Of a stretch of 64,000 bases of DNA, positions 54,639-62,645 are shown one piece after another (position 1 is the first letter of the stretch; every line of letters begins with the position of its first letter). Source of the DNA: JACVRN01 sp035276685. GTDB lineage: Bacteria > Acidobacteriota > Blastocatellia > Pyrinomonadales > Pyrinomonadaceae. The notes below the pieces were generated by a model. The model had not been told where the DNA came from, did no database searches, and saw only the letters and a list, made by a program, of their open reading frames with translations. The stretch spans positions 11,321 to 75,320 of the forward strand of contig DATELK010000201.1 in assembly GCA_035276685.1 (NCBI GenBank), read 5' to 3'. Position numbers and translations under genes: made by a program.

Positions 54639-55340
54639 CTATGAATCCGCGTTGAAGCGATAGCCAACCCACGGCTCCGTGAGGATGTAGCGCGGGTTGG
54701 AAGGGTTCGGCTCTATCTTTTTCCTGAGCTGGCCGACGAAGACTCGCAGGTACTCGCCCTGCTCCGTGTAGTTGCCGCCCCAGACTGCGCCTAGCAGAGC
54801 GCGATGCGTCAGCACCTTGCCGTTGTTTCGCACCAGATGAACCAGCAGGTCATATTCTTTAGGCGTCAGGTGAACTTCGCCTCCGCGCACGAAGACGGTG
54901 CGTGCTTCAAGGTCTATGCGGAAATCTCCGACCTCAAGCAGCGCCGAAGTTGTTTCGCCCAAGGGGAGCGAGGCGGCACGCCGAAGCTGAGCGCGAATGC
55001 GTGCCAGCAGCTCGTTCATCCCGAAAGGCTTCGTCACGTAATCGTCGGCCCCGGCATCGAGCGCCTCCACCTTCGTTCTCTCTTCGCCGCGCACCGAGAG
55101 AATAATAATCGGAAGCTGTGAGACGGCGCGCAGGCGTCGGCACAATTCCAGCCCGTCCATGTTCGGCATAGCAAGGTCTGTGACCACCAAATCAGGATGC
55201 CAGTCACCGAAGGTTTCCAGTGCCGACAGGCCGTCGGCCGCGACCCTCACGTCATAACCGTGCGTCTTGAGTCCCGTGCGCAGAACGCGCGCTATCTGCG
55301 GCTCGTCATCTGCGACAAGGATACGCGGCTGCTCTGTCAT
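54639..55340 (-). CDS. kdpE: KdpE-like response regulator
   Basis: A 233-residue OmpR-family regulator. The receiver domain has the acidic pair in VADDEP, the phospho-acceptor Asp in LVVTDLAMPN and Lys in DYVTKPFG. The winged-helix output domain is at about 135-230 (HLTPKEYDLLVHLVRN, VFVGQLRKKIEPNPSNPRYILTEPWVGYRF), which is distinctly KdpE-like. It follows kdpD by 29 nt. No kdpFABC is in the window; kimA downstream is the likely target. Confidence 0.9.
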   Translation of the reverse strand: MTEQPRILVADDEPQIARVLRTGLKTHGYDVRVAADGLSALETFGDWHPDLVVTDLAMPNMDGLELCRRLRAVSQLPIIILSVRGEERTKVEALDAGADDYVTKPFGMNELLARIRAQLRRAASLPLGETTSALLEVGDFRIDLEARTVFVRGGEVHLTPKEYDLLVHLVRNNGKVLTHRALLGAVWGGNYTEQGEYLRVFVGQLRKKIEPNPSNPRYILTEPWVGYRFNADS

Positions 55341-55369
55341 CTGTAGCTTCCCCTAGTCTAAAGAATTCT

Positions 55370-56563
55370 CTATCCCTTTAGCGCCGCGCCGGGGTCGCCG
55401 CTGATGGGAAGAGTGAACACGACGCGCGTCCCTCTATAGAGCTTTCCGTCCTCAATCCATATCCGCCCGCCGTGTGCCTCAACGATTCCCTTGGCGACCG
55501 CGAGCCCCATCCCTACTCCCTTCGCGCGCTGGCCGCCCCCGCCTTTGTCGCCGTCCCGAGTCGCGCGAAAGAATTTGTCGAACACTCTCTCTCGCAAGCT
55601 TGCGGGGACAGCTTCGCCCTCGTCTTCGACACTGATTTGAATCACGCCCTCGTATGCCGACTCAGCCGCGACGAGAATCGCGCCGCCTTCGGGCGAATAC
55701 TTGGCCGCATTATCAACCAGCGTGAATATCACCTCGGCCACCGCGCGAGGGTCTACCTGCACGGCGGGCATAGGCTCCGCAATCTTTACCTGAACACTGT
55801 GATGCAAGGTCAGCGGCTCCGCGCGTTTGAGAGCTTCCGTGACAATCTCGTCAATAGTCCCCCACCTGCGCCGCAGGTGCATCTCGCCTGCCTCTATGCG
55901 CGCCAGCTCTACCAGCCCTTCCAGAAATCGGTTCAGCCGGTCGCACTCTTCGTCTATCACCTCCAGCATCTCAAGCCTCTCATACGTATTGAGCGAGACA
56001 GGCCTGTCGTCAAAGGTCTTTGCTCTAAGCTCGTCCAGCAGAGTGCTGACCGACGCTTTGATGGAAGTAAGCGGCGTGCGTATGTCGTGCGTGACGGCAT
56101 CAAGCAAAGCCGACTTCAGCTTCTCGCTCTGCCTGAGCGCCTCGGCATGACTGGCCCTCTCGAAAGCATCGCGCAGCTCTTCGTAAAGCCGCTCTATCTC
56201 AAGCCGCCCGGCGTCCGCCTCCTCCGTGCGCCGCTTGGCGTGGGCGGAGAGCTGTCCCACCGTGATAGCTGTGATGAGAAAAGCCACTAGCGCTATCCAG
56301 TTGTCCGGCGCTGCCACGGTCAACGTGCCGAAGGGCGGCAGGAAAAAGAAGTTGAAGGCTAGAACCCCGAGCACAGACGCGGCCACAGCGGGTCTCGCGC
56401 CCCACCACGTTGCTACGAACAGGACTATCAGCAGCAGCGCGAGCGCCACGGTCGCGTTGTTGATGTGTCCCACAAACAGCTTCAGCAAAAACGTGACGAC
56501 GAGGACGCCCACGGCAGCTACCAGATAACCCGACCAGCTCTTTTCAAACACCATAGGCTTCAT
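55370..56563 (-). CDS. kdpD: KdpD-like sensor kinase lacking the N-terminal KdpD/Usp domains
   Basis: About 397 residues from the ATG at 56563 (MKPMVFEKSW). It has the four-helix DUF4118 membrane domain (residues about 10-105), a coiled-coil linker, a HisKA domain with AVTHDIRTPLTSIKAS and an HATPase domain (LVDNAAKYSPEGG, VGMGLAVAKGIVEAHGG). E. coli KdpD is about 890 residues; the cytoplasmic N-terminal KdpD and Usp-like domains are missing here, so it cannot use them to sense K+ or c-di-AMP. It starts about 70 nt past a putative KdpE box. Confidence 0.88.
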   Translation of the reverse strand: MKPMVFEKSWSGYLVAAVGVLVVTFLLKLFVGHINNATVALALLLIVLFVATWWGARPAVAASVLGVLAFNFFFLPPFGTLTVAAPDNWIALVAFLITAITVGQLSAHAKRRTEEADAGRLEIERLYEELRDAFERASHAEALRQSEKLKSALLDAVTHDIRTPLTSIKASVSTLLDELRAKTFDDRPVSLNTYERLEMLEVIDEECDRLNRFLEGLVELARIEAGEMHLRRRWGTIDEIVTEALKRAEPLTLHHSVQVKIAEPMPAVQVDPRAVAEVIFTLVDNAAKYSPEGGAILVAAESAYEGVIQISVEDEGEAVPASLRERVFDKFFRATRDGDKGGGGQRAKGVGMGLAVAKGIVEAHGGRIWIEDGKLYRGTRVVFTLPISGDPGAALKG

Positions 56564-56631
56564 GTCCCTTATTGTATGACAGGAGCGCAAGCGACACAGA
56601 GCAAAGCTCGCCGCCTCCCAACGTCGCGCTT

Positions 56632-56668
56632 AGGATGGCATAAAAGTTATAAGGTTTTTGTAAAGATG
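56632..56668 (-). promoter_or_regulatory. Candidate KdpE box upstream of kdpD
   Basis: Plus-strand text AGGATGGCATAAAAG, then TTATAAGG, then TTTTTGTAAAGATG mirrors the box at 54576-54614, with two fewer bases in the middle. It is 69 nt before the kdpD start, a suitable place for autoregulation. Confidence 0.6.
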
Positions 56669-56682
56669 TTGGTTAAGGAAAC

Positions 56683-56724
56683 AAAAGAGGCTTGATGGAA
56701 ACTTTATTCCATCAAGCCTCTTTT
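56683..56724 (-). terminator. Terminator of dnaB
   Basis: A perfect 18-bp stem (56683-56700 with 56707-56724) has a 6-nt loop. It is 44 nt past the dnaB stop, and the A-rich left arm gives a T-run on the minus strand. Confidence 0.9.
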
Positions 56725-56768
56725 AAGACATAAGCCGTGCGGAATTCAAGCTCCGGCTGCTACCTCTT

Positions 56769-59396
56769 CTACTCCCGCCACATGTTCTCGAACCTTGTGA
56801 ACTCCTTGAGGAATGCCAGCTTGACCACGCCCGTAGGCCCATTGCGCTGCTTGGAGACAAGTATCTCCGCTATCCCCGCATTCTCCTCCGTCCGGTTGTA
56901 CTGCTCCTCGCGATATATGAACGCCACCACGTCTGCATCCTGCTCTATCGCCCCGGAGTTATGAGAAACAATCCCGTCTGCCAGCCATGATGCGGGGCCT
57001 GGAACGGTCAGGTCATAGACCTCTTCCTCGCCCGCAGGCTCAATCGTAACGACTCTATCCCAGAAGATGTCATCTGTGGCGCGGGCCGCGAGTTTATCGC
57101 TGCCTAGTATTGCGCTGTACTCAGCGACGAGAGCACGTGAAGGGGCAAAGCTGAAGTGCGACGAGCCGCCGTAGGCAATACCGCGAGCGGCAGCCATCGC
57201 TCGCGAAGAGATACCCTGTGCGCGCATCAGGGTTTGAATCTCCTCGAAACACTCCTGGGGCAAAGTATCAACGTTGGTATTTGGTTTGTGCGCCGCCAAC
57301 CATATGGCGAGTCGCTCTGCCTGAGCAACCCTCGGCCCGAAAGCTCCGACTATCTCAAGAAAGCGCTTCTGATTTTCAGAACCAGAAATCATGACTTGAT
57401 ACATCGGTCGGTATTTTCCTTGCCGGATTAGGTAAAGACGCGTGATGATTCCTAAACGAAGAAGAAGTGATGCTACATCGTGTGCCAACCCATAACTGTT
57501 AGTTGAATAGAAAATCTTGCTTCCCGTTCGCTGCCCTTCAGGCCGGGTATAGATGCAGCCGTCGGTCGCCCACAGGTGACGAAGGAGCAAGGCAATCTGC
57601 CTGTTGCTCAGTCTGAATGCGGCTTGCGGGATTCTCTTTTCGTGCGAGCGCTGGCCGAAGATTCCAAGCTCGCGCAGCCACAGATTAACACCGGCAGGCT
57701 TCCAGCGATTCCCGTTTCCGCTAATGAGAAGCTGGTGCCAGCTGTCCCGCCCCGCATAGCGTTTGACATCTGCTCCGAATTCGCTCCGCGCAGCTTCGGC
57801 CACAACCCGGCTATTATCCTCCGAGCTTGTGGTGTAGCGCATGGGCTGTTGTTTGAGATAGCTGCCGTCTCCAATCAAATGGCCCAGCAGAACAACTCTA
57901 GCATCGGGCCAGGAGATAGTCTCCGCAGGCTCCGGCAGTTGTCTGGCCAGCGCTATGCGGTCGCCCGCGCGCAGTTCCGCAACCCGCTTCCAGCCATCCC
58001 AGCTATAGAGCCTGTGCTTGGCAGTGGCGCGTATACGCCGCCCACTGGCCGTATGAACTTCGAAGACCGCGCGCCGCCCGACTCTCCAAACCTTGTCGCT
58101 CTTCGCCGTTATAATTTTACCCTCGTCCGACAGGGCCAGCACCTCTGGCTCCGTGCCTACCAGCTTCTCAATAGGCACGCGGGTGCCGTCACCGAGAAGA
58201 ACAAGCGTGTCGCCTGTTACGCATTCGCGAAGGTCTGCCAGTTGCGGGCGGTGGTCTGTGCGTGATTCGGGGGCGCGAGAGAGCTGCGAGAGCGCTATGA
58301 GCGGGACGTTCAGCTCCTTGGCGAGCGCCTTCAACTCGCGCGAAATCTGAGAGACCTCCTGCTGGCGCGATTCCGTGCGGCGAGACGAGCCGGACATCAG
58401 CTGAAGATAGTCCACTATGATGAGGTCAAGCCGCTTCTGCTCGGCCGCTAGGCGTCGCGCCTTGGCTCTCATCTCAAGCACTGAGATGCCGGGCGTGTCG
58501 TCAATAAAAATCTTCGTCTCGGCAAGGCGGCCCAGAGCGCCCGCCAGCCGTCCCCACTCGTCGCGCGACAGAAAGCCCGTGCGGAAGCGATGCGCGTCAA
58601 CGTGCCCCTCACTACAGAGCATGCGCATCACCAGCGACTCCTTCGACATCTCAAGCGAGAAGACCCCGATCACCGCCTGCGCGTGAATCGCCGCGTTCTG
58701 CGCGAGCGTCAACGCGAAACTAGTCTTTCCCATTGACGGGCGGGCGGCGACGACTATCAGGTCTGAGGGTTGCAGGCCTGAGGTCATGGTGTCTAGCTCG
58801 TTGAAGCCTGTGGTCAGGCCCGTGAGCATGGCCGTGCGTCCGGCCATCTCCTGAACTTTTTCTAGTATGTGGTCTGCTACGGGCTTGACGTGCGCGAAGC
58901 CCTGTCGCGTGCGCTCGTCTGCGAGGGCGAAGATGGCCTGCTCGGCGTGGTCTAGTATGACTTCCGCCTCGTCTTCCGCCTCAAGGGCCTCGCTCGTAAT
59001 CTTGTTCGCGGCTTTAATGAGCTGTCGCAGGAGCGAATTGTCGCGCACTATCTTGGCGTAGTGCGCTATGTTCGTGAAACGCGGCAGACCGTAAGTTAAA
59101 TTCGTGATGAAGGTGACGCCGCCTGTGGATTCAAGCTCGCCTTCGCGACGTAGCTCTTCTCCGACGAGGATGGGATTAATCTCGCTGCCTCGCTCGAAGA
59201 GAGAAATCATGGCGAGGAAGATGCGGCGGTGAGATGGGACGTAGAAGTCTTCAGGCTTGAGAAGCTCTATGGCCTGGCTGACGAGGCCGTTGTCCAATAT
59301 GACCGAGCCCAGGATGGCGCGCTCTGCTTCGGCAGAGTTCGGCAGCGGCCGTTCCAGAAGTTGATCGCGTGAACTATCAGCGACGAAGTTTGCCAT
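56769..59396 (-). CDS. dnaB: Replicative DNA helicase DnaB, intein-containing
   Basis: The 875-residue precursor is a DnaB helicase of about 453 residues interrupted by a 422-residue intein. The N-terminal domain starts LPNSAEAERAILGSVI. The RecA-like domain has the P-loop ARPSMGKTSFAL (about 215) and Walker B LIIVDYLQLM. The N-extein ends at DLRE391 and the C-extein resumes at Ser814 with SGAIEQDADVVAFIYRE. After splicing the helicase is complete. It is preceded by the terminator of the ribosomal-protein operon and followed by its own. Confidence 0.96.
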   Translation of the reverse strand: MANFVADSSRDQLLERPLPNSAEAERAILGSVILDNGLVSQAIELLKPEDFYVPSHRRIFLAMISLFERGSEINPILVGEELRREGELESTGGVTFITNLTYGLPRFTNIAHYAKIVRDNSLLRQLIKAANKITSEALEAEDEAEVILDHAEQAIFALADERTRQGFAHVKPVADHILEKVQEMAGRTAMLTGLTTGFNELDTMTSGLQPSDLIVVAARPSMGKTSFALTLAQNAAIHAQAVIGVFSLEMSKESLVMRMLCSEGHVDAHRFRTGFLSRDEWGRLAGALGRLAETKIFIDDTPGISVLEMRAKARRLAAEQKRLDLIIVDYLQLMSGSSRRTESRQQEVSQISRELKALAKELNVPLIALSQLSRAPESRTDHRPQLADLRECVTGDTLVLLGDGTRVPIEKLVGTEPEVLALSDEGKIITAKSDKVWRVGRRAVFEVHTASGRRIRATAKHRLYSWDGWKRVAELRAGDRIALARQLPEPAETISWPDARVVLLGHLIGDGSYLKQQPMRYTTSSEDNSRVVAEAARSEFGADVKRYAGRDSWHQLLISGNGNRWKPAGVNLWLRELGIFGQRSHEKRIPQAAFRLSNRQIALLLRHLWATDGCIYTRPEGQRTGSKIFYSTNSYGLAHDVASLLLRLGIITRLYLIRQGKYRPMYQVMISGSENQKRFLEIVGAFGPRVAQAERLAIWLAAHKPNTNVDTLPQECFEEIQTLMRAQGISSRAMAAARGIAYGGSSHFSFAPSRALVAEYSAILGSDKLAARATDDIFWDRVVTIEPAGEEEVYDLTVPGPASWLADGIVSHNSGAIEQDADVVAFIYREEQYNRTEENAGIAEILVSKQRNGPTGVVKLAFLKEFTRFENMWRE
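56958..58223 (-). other. Intein with LAGLIDADG homing endonuclease within DnaB
   Basis: Residues 392-813 of the precursor. Block A starts with Cys392 (CVTGDTLV). Block B has TAKHRLYSWDGW with the Thr-x-x-His. Two LAGLIDADG motifs, LLGHLIGDGSYL (about 501-512) and LLRHLWATDGCIY (about 603-616), keep their acidic residues. Block F is EEVYDLTVPG and block G is SHN, ending in His812-Asn813, followed by Ser814. All splicing residues are present, so it should splice; the endonuclease also looks intact. Confidence 0.95.
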
Positions 59397-59454
59397 CTCG
59401 GGAGACTGAACTTAAAAGCAGAAAAAGGAAAGCCTGTGGATAAAGACAAAAAAT

Positions 59455-59510
59455 TGGCTGCAAGTCGTGTTCAACCCCGAACTCGTAAGGGTTAAGCCCG
59501 GCTTGCAGCC
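59455..59510 (-). terminator. Terminator after rplI
   Basis: The outer 9-bp stem (59456-59464 with 59502-59510) has an inner AACCC/GGGTT stem. On the minus strand AATTTTTTG follows. It is about 75 nt past rplI and 60 nt before the dnaB start. Confidence 0.8.
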
Positions 59511-59584
59511 GTGACTATACTACATGAGCCGGACGGGCGACAACGAATTCTCTTCCGCTCGCTCGCAGCTCACAAAATTTTCTG

Positions 59585-60157
59585 CTATTCGACCGCTGCG
59601 GCAGACTCTTCGCCCGGAGCGGGAGAGCCTTCGGCGTTGTCCTCGCGCGTGGCTTCAGTGGCAGCGGCCGCGTTATTTTCCGTCGAAGCGGCTTGAGCCG
59701 CGCCGCCTTCGCCAGTGACGACGACGGGAATCTCCACGGTCACTTCCCTGTGCAGGCGAACGGGAACCGTGTAGTCGCCGGTCTCCTTAATAGCCTCGCG
59801 CAAGGTTATGCGGCGACGGTCAATCTCGTAGCCGCGCTCCTTCAATGCCTCGGCTATGTCCATAGAAGTCACAGAGCCGTAGAGCAATCCGTGCTCGCCT
59901 GCCTTTCGCTCAAAGCTCAAGCGTAGGGAGCGAAGCTGCTCGGCCTGCATGTCGGCCGTGGCGCGCTCTGCGGCCTCTTTCTTCATGAGCGCCTTTCGCT
60001 CCTGCTCAATCTGCTTGACGTTGCTGGCGGTAGCCTCAACGGCAAGCTTTCTGGGCAGCAGGTAGTTGCGTGCGTAGCCTGCGCGGACGCGTACGATTTC
60101 GCCGCGTGCGCCCAAGTCCTCGACATCTTCGCGCAGGAGGACGTTTGTGTGTGCCAT
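59585..60157 (-). CDS. rplI: 50S ribosomal protein L9 with acidic C-terminal tail
   Basis: 190 residues from the ATG at 60157; the frame is open upstream but L9 begins at MAHTNVLLREDVEDLG. The N-terminal domain has VRAGYARNYLLPRKLA, then the long connecting helix, then the C-terminal domain. After about residue 148 comes a 40-residue Ala/Glu/Gly-rich acidic tail absent from E. coli L9 (149 residues). Confidence 0.95.
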   Translation of the reverse strand: MAHTNVLLREDVEDLGARGEIVRVRAGYARNYLLPRKLAVEATASNVKQIEQERKALMKKEAAERATADMQAEQLRSLRLSFERKAGEHGLLYGSVTSMDIAEALKERGYEIDRRRITLREAIKETGDYTVPVRLHREVTVEIPVVVTGEGGAAQAASTENNAAAATEATREDNAEGSPAPGEESAAAVE

Positions 60158-60180
60158 CTCTTTTCTCTCCTCCTTTGTGA

Positions 60181-60534
60181 TTAATCCGTAGCGTAGGGCA
60201 AGAGCGCTATGTTGCGAGCGCGCTTGATGGCTTCGGCCAGCATGCGCTGGTGCGTGGCGCAAGTTCCGCTGATGCGACGCGGCAAAATCTTACCGCGCTC
60301 GGGCACGAAGCCCTGAAGCAGCTTCACGTCCTTGTAATCAATCAGGTCAATCTTCTCACGGCAGAAGCCGCAGACCTTACGGCGGTGCATGCGACGGCCT
60401 CCGCCTCCTCCGCGCCCACCTCTATCGCCGCCACGGTCGCGGTCACGGTCGCCACCACCGCCACGTCGCCCGCCGCCGCCGCCTTCGCTGTTGTCAAAAC
60501 CGCGTTCTCTATCATCTGAATAGTTGCTAGACAT
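60181..60534 (-). CDS. rpsR: 30S ribosomal protein S18 with RGG-rich N-terminal extension
   Basis: 117 residues. The S18 core starts near MHRRKVCGFCREKIDLIDYKD and ends with TCATHQRMLAEAIKRARNIALLPY; its Cys residues (CGFC and a later TCATHQ) could form the zinc-type site. About 48 residues before it are Arg/Gly/Asp-rich with repeated RGG and DRDR, unlike the 75-residue E. coli protein. Confidence 0.95.
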   Translation of the reverse strand: MSSNYSDDRERGFDNSEGGGGGRRGGGGDRDRDRGGDRGGRGGGGGRRMHRRKVCGFCREKIDLIDYKDVKLLQGFVPERGKILPRRISGTCATHQRMLAEAIKRARNIALLPYATD

Positions 60535-60551
60535 AATCTTTCCTTTTCTAA

Positions 60552-60579
60552 AGCTGTCAGCTAAAAGCCGCCAGCTCTT
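60552..60579. repeat. Single-arm heptad tract
   Basis: AGC recurs exactly every 7 nt (60552, 60559, 60566, 60573): AGCTGTC, AGCTAAA, AGCCGCC, AGCTCTT. It ends at the rpsF stop. There is no matching second arm, so it may be a remnant of the inverted-repeat family. Confidence 0.5.
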
Positions 60580-61023
60580 TTACGACTCCAAATCCTCTTC
60601 AGCCATTGCGGGCACCGGCGCGATGCTTGCCCCCATGTTGCGCCCAGACCCTCTTGAGCCACTGCCGACGGGACGCTTGCTCGCCTTTCGTGCGCGCTTT
60701 GCCTTGAACTTCTCCGCGCGCTGGCGGTCTTCGTCCACGCGCACGGTCAGGTAGCGCACAATCTGGTCGTTGACTCGCATGCGGCGCTCAAGCTCTGCTA
60801 TCTCGTGCCCCGTGCCGTCAATTTCGAGCAGCATGTAGTGGCCCTCGTTCTTGTGGCTGATGGGATATGCAAGCTGTCGGCGGCCCATGTCTTCCGTCTT
60901 GGTGACGGTTCCGCCCTGCTCCGTGATTATCTGCTGAAGGGTTTCGCTCAAACGTGTGAAGTCATCCGTGGACACTTCCGTATCCACTATGTACATCACC
61001 TCATAAGTTCTCTGATTCGCCAA
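60580..61023 (-). CDS. rpsF: 30S ribosomal protein S6
   Basis: 147 residues starting MANQRTYEVMYIVDTEV. The S6 fold is clear (DMGRRQLAYPISHKNEGHYMLLEIDG, LERRMRVNDQIVRYLTVRVDED). A basic then Gly/Ser-rich tail of about 45 residues follows residue 100. It heads rpsF-rpsR-rplI. Confidence 0.95.
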   Translation of the reverse strand: MANQRTYEVMYIVDTEVSTDDFTRLSETLQQIITEQGGTVTKTEDMGRRQLAYPISHKNEGHYMLLEIDGTGHEIAELERRMRVNDQIVRYLTVRVDEDRQRAEKFKAKRARKASKRPVGSGSRGSGRNMGASIAPVPAMAEEDLES

Positions 61024-61091
61024 AATTCATCCTCCTCTCGGATGTCCAGCTTCAACCCGTAAGTTGAAGCAAGAAGGAAATAGTTAAGTAT

Positions 61092-61170
61092 CAGAACCCG
61101 AGGACTCAGAATTCAGGAGCCAGAATAAAAGCATCTGTCTTTATTCTGACTTCTGAGTCCTCGGGTTCTG
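61092..61170. repeat. Heptad-arm inverted repeat E, opposite orientation
   Basis: The left arm contains TCAGAAC, CCGAGGAC, TCAGAAT, TCAGGAG, CCAGAAT; the right arm lacks one word. The apex, AATAAAAGCA then TCTGTCTTTATT, is the reverse complement of the core in copies A and D, so this copy is inverted. It ends 3 nt before the pth stop. Confidence 0.95.
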
Positions 61171-61173
61171 TGT

Positions 61174-61728
61174 TCAGTTGTATTGCTGCATTGCTCTTTC
61201 AATTCCGTCGCGTATGACGGTGCGAAGCGCTTCGGCCCCGCGCTCTAAAACTTTTTCGACCTCGGGACGCTGCGCCCGTGGAAACTCTTCCAGCACGTAG
61301 CGGCGCGTGTCGCCCAGAGGGTGCTCGGGCTTGATGCCTATCCTGAGCCGCATGAACTCTTCCGTCCTTAAAGCGGCGATGATGGACTTGAGCCCGTTGT
61401 GTCCGCCCGCAGAGCCTTTGGGCCTGAGACGAATCGTGCCGAACGGCAGAGCCAAGTCATCGCTGATGACAATCAGGCTCTCCGAGCGACGCGACTCTTT
61501 CGCCAGCAGGCACGAGACAGATTCGCCGCTCAGGTTCATGTAGGTCTGCGGCTTAATTAGCTCGACGCGCTCGCCCTCTATCTCCATTTGTCCGACGAGC
61601 GCGCGGCACTCAAGCCGCTTCACCTGAATCCCGCGCTCACGCGTCAAAAGGTCAACCAGCATGAAACCCAGGTTGTGCCGCGTCCACTCGTACTGCGCGC
61701 CCGGATTGCCGAGGCCTACGACTAACAT
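61174..61728 (-). CDS. pth: Peptidyl-tRNA hydrolase
   Basis: It recycles peptidyl-tRNA. 184 residues starting MLVVGLGNPGAQYEWTRHNLGFML with the catalytic His in TRHN. KPQTYMNLSGESV and the Asp in VISDDLALPFGTIRLRPKGSAGGHNGL are present. It lies between rplY and rpsF, separated from each by an inverted repeat. Confidence 0.95.
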   Translation of the reverse strand: MLVVGLGNPGAQYEWTRHNLGFMLVDLLTRERGIQVKRLECRALVGQMEIEGERVELIKPQTYMNLSGESVSCLLAKESRRSESLIVISDDLALPFGTIRLRPKGSAGGHNGLKSIIAALRTEEFMRLRIGIKPEHPLGDTRRYVLEEFPRAQRPEVEKVLERGAEALRTVIRDGIERAMQQYN

Positions 61729-61732
61729 AAAG

Positions 61733-61816
61733 CAGTTTTCAGTAGCCAGTTTTCAGTTTTCAGTTAAGAGCAAGTTGTTTTCCTGCTGGAAACTGAAAAC
61801 TAAAAACTGAAAACTG
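61733..61816. repeat. Heptad-arm inverted repeat G
   Basis: Arms of CAGTTTT words with one variant (CAGTAGC), complementary to a right arm of AAACTGA/AAACTAA words. The word type matches copy C. The apex has AAGAGCA and TTGTTTT. It ends 2 nt before the rplY stop. Confidence 0.92.
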
Positions 61817-61818
61817 TC

Positions 61819-62478
61819 CTAGCTTTCTTCCTCGTCTTCCTTCTTGCCCTTGCCGATTACTTCGGGCTCGGCGGGCGCTTCCTCGCCTGCGGGCGCTTCG
61901 ACAGGCTCTTCGCGCACGACGCCGACGGTCGCTATGACCGTGTCGGGCGCGGCCAGAATCTCTATGTTCTCGTCCTGAGGAATGTCCGAGGCGTGAAGCA
62001 CGTCGTGAACGCCCAGGTTCGAGACATCAAGGTCAATCGAGTCGGGGATGTTGCGAGGGTCGCAGCGAATCTCCACCTCGCGCAGGATTTGCTCAAGCAC
62101 GCCGCTCTCCTCGCGCACGCCTATGGGCTCGCCCACAAGGTGAATAGGCACGGTGAACTCCATCTTCTGGCCGCGCACCAGACGACGCAAATCCGCGTGT
62201 ACCAGACGACCTCTCACGGGGTCAATCTGCCTGTCCTGAAACATCACTTCGCTTGTGCCCACACCTTCAATGTCAATCGTGAAGATGCTGTTGTGCCCGG
62301 CTTCGGAGCGAAGGATGGCGGCCAGTTCGCTCAAGGGAGCGACGGCCGAAACGGATTCGCCGTCGCCGCCGTAAACCGTCACGGGCACCATTCCTTCGCG
62401 CCTCGTGCGGCGCGCATCATTTTTTCCACGACCCTCGCGCGCCTGAGCGCGAATCGTTATCTCATTTCTTTCTGCCAT
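61819..62478 (-). CDS. rplY: 50S ribosomal protein L25/general stress protein Ctc
   Basis: 219 residues. An L25 N-terminal domain (ITIRAQAREGRGKNDARRTRREGMVPVTVYG) binds 5S rRNA, and the TL5/Ctc C-terminal beta domain spans about 95-190. It ends in an acidic Glu/Pro/Lys tail. Its position beside pth and prs is the common bacterial order. Confidence 0.95.
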   Translation of the reverse strand: MAERNEITIRAQAREGRGKNDARRTRREGMVPVTVYGGDGESVSAVAPLSELAAILRSEAGHNSIFTIDIEGVGTSEVMFQDRQIDPVRGRLVHADLRRLVRGQKMEFTVPIHLVGEPIGVREESGVLEQILREVEIRCDPRNIPDSIDLDVSNLGVHDVLHASDIPQDENIEILAAPDTVIATVGVVREEPVEAPAGEEAPAEPEVIGKGKKEDEEES

Positions 62479-62498
62479 GATTCTTTCCTCGATAAAAT

Positions 62499-62583
62499 CA
62501 GGACTCAGAATTCAGGAGTCAGAAGTCAGAATAAGAAAACTGCTTTTATTCTGACTCCTGAATTCCGAAGTCCTGACTCCTGC
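62499..62583. repeat. Heptad-arm inverted repeat F
   Basis: The left arm has TCAGGAC, TCAGAAT, TCAGGAG, TCAGAAG, TCAGAAT; near the apex the right arm lacks the TCAGAAG word. The apex, AATAAGAAAACTGCTTTTATT-like (split here as AATAAGAAAAC and TGCTTTTATT), is a diverged version of the A/D core. It lies between rplY and prs. Confidence 0.95.
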
Positions 62584-62598
62584 TCTAAATTTTCTCGG

Positions 62599-62635
62599 CT
62601 GAAAGCTGACTTCAGAAGGGGACTCAAGCTTTCAG
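62599..62635 (-). terminator. Hairpin after prs
   Basis: A 9-bp stem CTGAAAGCT/AGCTTTCAG (62599-62607 with 62627-62635) starts 11 nt past the prs stop. On the minus strand the following bases are CCGAGAAAATTT, a poor T-run, so termination would be weak. It could be a remnant of another repeat. Confidence 0.4.
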
Positions 62636-62645
62636 TGTTTGCCCT

